A stretch of DNA of 64,000 bases. Origin: Symbiodinium microadriaticum. Its lineage: Eukaryota; Sar; Dinophyceae; Suessiales; Symbiodiniaceae. Position numbers and translations under genes: made by a program. The stretch covers positions 23,110-87,109 of the forward strand of contig LSRX01000165.1 in assembly GCA_001939145.1 (NCBI GenBank). Direction: 5' to 3'. The notes beneath the pieces were generated by a model. It was not told the origin of the DNA and ran no database searches. It saw only the letters and a program-made list of their open reading frames with translations. The stretch's first letter is position 1. Every line of letters begins with the position of its first letter. Shown piece after piece: positions 63,155 through 64,000 of this stretch.

Positions 63155-64000
63155 GATAGGGTTTGGCTTGGTTGCGTGCTGAAGCTCCAAGAGCACTCGA
63201 CTTCACAGAGAGAGCTCGAAGGGCACTTGAACGTCGCAAGGAGCGCCTTCGAAAAGGCCATGCGCAAGGTTTTTTTGAGCGACTTCAACCGCGGCTGAGA
63301 GGATTTTCCTTAAAGGGTGAACAGCTCCAAGGAGCAAGCCTTGACTTCCGTCCGCACAATCGAGCAGTCCGAAATCAACAACTTCGCTTTTGACATTTCC
63401 GGGTCTGGAATGCCTGATCTGTAGCCTTCTCCGAGTGGTGTTCGAGTGTCGGGGAGCCTGGGACCGGCACTGGACACGTAAGTGCCCGGACATCAAGAAC
63501 TCCCCAAATGGGCGTTTTGTTGTCTGATTTTCTGATGGTTCTTATCCATCAACAGCTGTTCCTCCATGAATGTTTACCTCCGGCCTTCCCTGAGCATGCT
63601 TTAGGAGCACCTTGTAAGGTTTCGGGCTTATCAGGCATTGTGGGTGCACTCGTTGCGCTTTTTACGGACATCGGAAGTGCAAGATTTCATTTGGAGCCTG
63701 GCGGTTTGCGGCAGCTTTGGTTTCAGTTTTTGGGGTTTGCCAATTTTCAATGCTTTGGGAGTTGCCATCTACGTTCCACTGTGCGGTTGCATCATCTTGT
63801 TGGAGTCGGAGTTTGGATGATGGATCTTTTGTGCAGTGAGTTTGAAGGTTCAGGGGTCAGGCCATCACTCCGTGTAGGCCCTAAGGCTGCCCTCTTTCTC
63901 CAGAATTTTCACTTTGAAGAGTTACTGCTGGCCACTTACGATTTTGATTTAATGTGCCTGCTTCCGATCCTCGTGCCTGGTGTGGGGATCGACAGGGCAG
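63155..64000. other. no clear gene
   Basis: At 63,203-63,496 both strands look open (plus: RRALERRKERLRKG; minus: AVEVAQKNLAHGLFEG), and I cannot choose. The rest is T-rich with no motif, except a hydrophobic run in 63,638-63,820 (GSFGFSFWGLPIFNALGVAI) of unknown meaning. Confidence 0.3.

Noticed and set aside
63203..63496. 97-codon minus-strand frame with AVEVAQKNLAHGLFEG
   Set aside because: As good as the opposing plus-strand frame; undecidable, so not called.

Overview
The window reads as nuclear DNA of a dinoflagellate, probably a member of the Suessiales/Symbiodiniaceae-Polarella group (inference). The supporting signs are: TTTAGGG/CCCTAAA telomere-type repeats; many short intron-broken coding stretches with mixed splice borders, almost none of them complete single-exon genes; a large load of microsatellites; and broken retroelement families with dinoflagellate-style Gly/Lys-rich proteins. 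There is no sign of bacterial operons, ribosome binding sites, CRISPR or phage, and I found no tRNA or rRNA gene.

Layout. 0-3.7 kb: no recognisable gene, one 54-bp minisatellite. 3.7-5.5 kb: three exons of a coiled-coil/proline-rich protein. 7.4-7.9 kb: a coding-like stretch on the minus strand. 8.0-10.3 kb: the clearest host gene, an aldo/keto reductase fused to a phytanoyl-CoA dioxygenase-like domain, split by one short intron. 10.9-11.3 kb: pieces resembling a dynein heavy chain. 11,456-17,053: a complete Ty1/copia LTR retrotransposon, with identical 101-bp LTRs, a 5-bp target duplication, a primer binding site and a polypurine tract. Its gag-pol frame is broken about five times, and it carries a C-terminal membrane/Cys-His extension. 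19.4-24.2 kb: repeats, a 1.3-kb degenerate GTTAGG-rich array, and a retroelement RNase H fragment. 24.2-29 kb: scattered exons of coiled-coil proteins around TA-rich microsatellites.

30.2-34.1 kb: a mosaic retroelement-like locus. It encodes an apurinic-type endonuclease (EEP) domain, then, in another frame, a ubiquitin-protease-like fragment and a 2-oxoglutarate/Fe(II) oxygenase-like domain, with no reverse transcriptase in sight. I consider this the most unusual item. 39.4-42 kb: an inverted structure of AT-rich repeats and head-to-head telomere-type arrays around a ~115-bp tandem repeat, with one undetermined base. 42-44.9 kb: exons of a Gly/Lys-rich and a coiled-coil gene. 45.2-48.9 kb: a broken tyrosine-recombinase element and fragments related to it. 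49.7-50.1 kb: a long compound microsatellite. 50.6-63.2 kb: many small exon candidates (Rossmann-like, BTB-like, FAD-oxidase-like, Lys-rich and acidic), one open stretch on the minus strand interrupted by TGA TGA, an 82-bp tandem repeat and a CAG-type array.

Most coding signal lies on the plus strand, with minus-strand patches near 7.4-7.9 and 51.6-52.6 kb. Exon borders are approximate because splice sites in this lineage are not strictly GT-AG. Only the AKR-dioxygenase gene and the copia element are called with high confidence.
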